Positions 38,259 through 38,996 of a stretch of DNA of 38,996 bases are shown piece by piece. The position numbers and the translations under genes were made by a program. The DNA comes from Staphylococcus lugdunensis (GTDB lineage: Bacteria; Bacillota; Bacilli; Staphylococcales; Staphylococcaceae), in contig NZ_PPPV01000001.1 in assembly GCF_002901705.1 (NCBI RefSeq), positions 74,735-113,730 of the forward strand, read 5' to 3'. The notes beneath the pieces were generated by a model. The model was not told the DNA's origin. It was given only the letters and a program-made list of their open reading frames with translations, and made no database searches. Position 1 is the first letter of the stretch, and each line of letters starts with the position of its first letter.

Positions 38259-38834
38259 CTACCATAATTCTACTGCACTATAAAGTAGTAACAGCGCAAT
38301 AATAACATTAATAATTCTATAATGGCGATGATACAAAGTATTCATCACTTGACCCAATAGTGACCAAGCAAGCGCACCAGCAATACCTATAACAATTAAT
38401 AATATCGATCGAATATAAGTATGTTCCCAAGCAGCAGGTAATGAAAATGTCGTCAATCCTGTCAAAAAATAAAGCATTGCCTTTATATTAGTAGTTTGAA
38501 TTAATATCCCTTTCAAAATAGGACGATCTAACGCATCTTCAGCATCCTCTGGCGTAGACACCACCACATGGTAAGCTAAATATAAAAGATACACTGTTCC
38601 TATTATCTTCATAATCAAAATAAACATTTGTGATTCTTTCAATGGCTCTGAAAATAATAATGCCACAGTTAAAGTCAATAAAATGCCTAGCAACACGCCT
38701 AAATTAAATGGTAACGCTCGTAAAAATCCTTTCCGCTGTCCCTCTGACATCGCCATAATCGTATTAGGCCCAGGCGTAAATGATATTGTAGTAATAAATA
38801 ATATGTAAGGAAATATAATAACCACCCCTTTCAA
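38259..38834 (-). CDS. LysE/RhtB-family amino-acid exporter
   Basis: The 191-residue protein has five to six membrane helices and the LysE-family start with FTPGPNTIMAMSEGQRKGF, then the GVLLGILLTL helix, YLLYLAYHVV and a C-terminal LLLYSAVELW. It should export an amino acid or related metabolite; the substrate is unknown. The position behind the BCAA operon is suggestive but the gene is on the opposite strand. The start is unsure: the TTG at 38834 has no ribosome binding site, while AAAGGGGTGG (just inside) would serve a start four to seven codons later where only ATT or ATA is available. Confidence 0.83.
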   Translation of the reverse strand: MKGVVIIFPYILFITTISFTPGPNTIMAMSEGQRKGFLRALPFNLGVLLGILLTLTVALLFSEPLKESQMFILIMKIIGTVYLLYLAYHVVVSTPEDAEDALDRPILKGILIQTTNIKAMLYFLTGLTTFSLPAAWEHTYIRSILLIVIGIAGALAWSLLGQVMNTLYHRHYRIINVIIALLLLYSAVELW

Positions 38835-38968
38835 AGGAATAGTTATATTTTACCACGATATCAAAAACATACAACTATAATTTCAGAAAATTCCGATAAA
38901 TAATGTTATCTAATCGCTTTCTCTTCGCAAAGCCGTTATTTATCGACTTGTTTTTCAATTTTTGGCAT

Positions 38969-38991
38969 AAAAAAAGAGACCTCTCGGTCTC
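38969..38991 (-). terminator. Terminator of a gene beyond the right edge
   Basis: On the minus strand GAGACC-GAGA-GGTCTC (38991-38976) is followed by TTTTTTT. The gene that ends here lies outside the window. Between 38835 and 38968 no gene is seen. Confidence 0.85.
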
Positions 38992-38996
38992 AATGC

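Overview
The window is low-GC Firmicute chromosome and reads as the agr region of a coagulase-negative Staphylococcus. The AgrD peptide carries the heptapeptide DICNAYF, which is the known autoinducing peptide of Staphylococcus lugdunensis agr group I. The RNAIII locus has no delta-haemolysin reading frame, as reported for S. lugdunensis. I therefore call it S. lugdunensis with good but not absolute confidence, since no database search was possible.

Layout. 1-430: the start of an unknown leftward gene, then a compact Fst-family type I toxin-antitoxin locus with a LexA-like (SOS) box in the toxin promoter. 529-1815: a PLP aminotransferase. 1816-2358: an interspersed repeat with a STAR motif. 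2359-4450: groS-groL (leftward) under paired CtsR and CIRCE operators. 4506-9033: mroQ, a second repeat/STAR block, sdrH with a 48-bp coding tandem repeat, a nitroreductase-like gene and a carbon-nitrogen hydrolase. 9040-12412: RNAIII leftward and agrBDCA rightward, with agrC broken by a one-base contraction in an A run. 12504-16080: sucrose genes scrR, scrB, scrK (leftward) with a probable ScrR operator and a cre site. 16113-18887: ammonium transporter amt with a perfect GlnR box, then a TusA-like protein and a YeeE/YedE-type transporter. 19307-27000: rex, an ABC-F ATPase (ydiF), a DnaA-box cluster, a MutS-like membrane ATPase, another repeat carrying a 55-bp palindrome, and the threonylcarbamoyl-adenosine set tsaE-tsaB-rimI-tsaD. 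27143-38115: the branched-chain amino acid operon ilvD-ilvB-ilvN-ilvC-leuA-leuB-leuC-leuD-ilvA. It is preceded by CodY-like boxes and a transcription attenuator with a 26-codon leader peptide rich in Ile/Leu; leuC has an in-frame stop codon. 38259-38834: a LysE-family exporter.

How the parts work together. AgrB and probably MroQ mature AgrD; AgrC and AgrA should read the peptide and drive P2 and P3, but the agrC lesion predicts a quorum-sensing-defective strain unless the A run is phase-variable or the base is a sequence error. The ilv-leu operon would be read out by CodY and by attenuation, but the leuC stop predicts leucine auxotrophy unless suppressed.

The least expected items are the SOS-linked type I toxin locus at 181-427, the six-box DnaA cluster at 22225-22384, and the two gene-inactivating lesions in agrC and leuC. 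Motif and promoter calls were made by eye.
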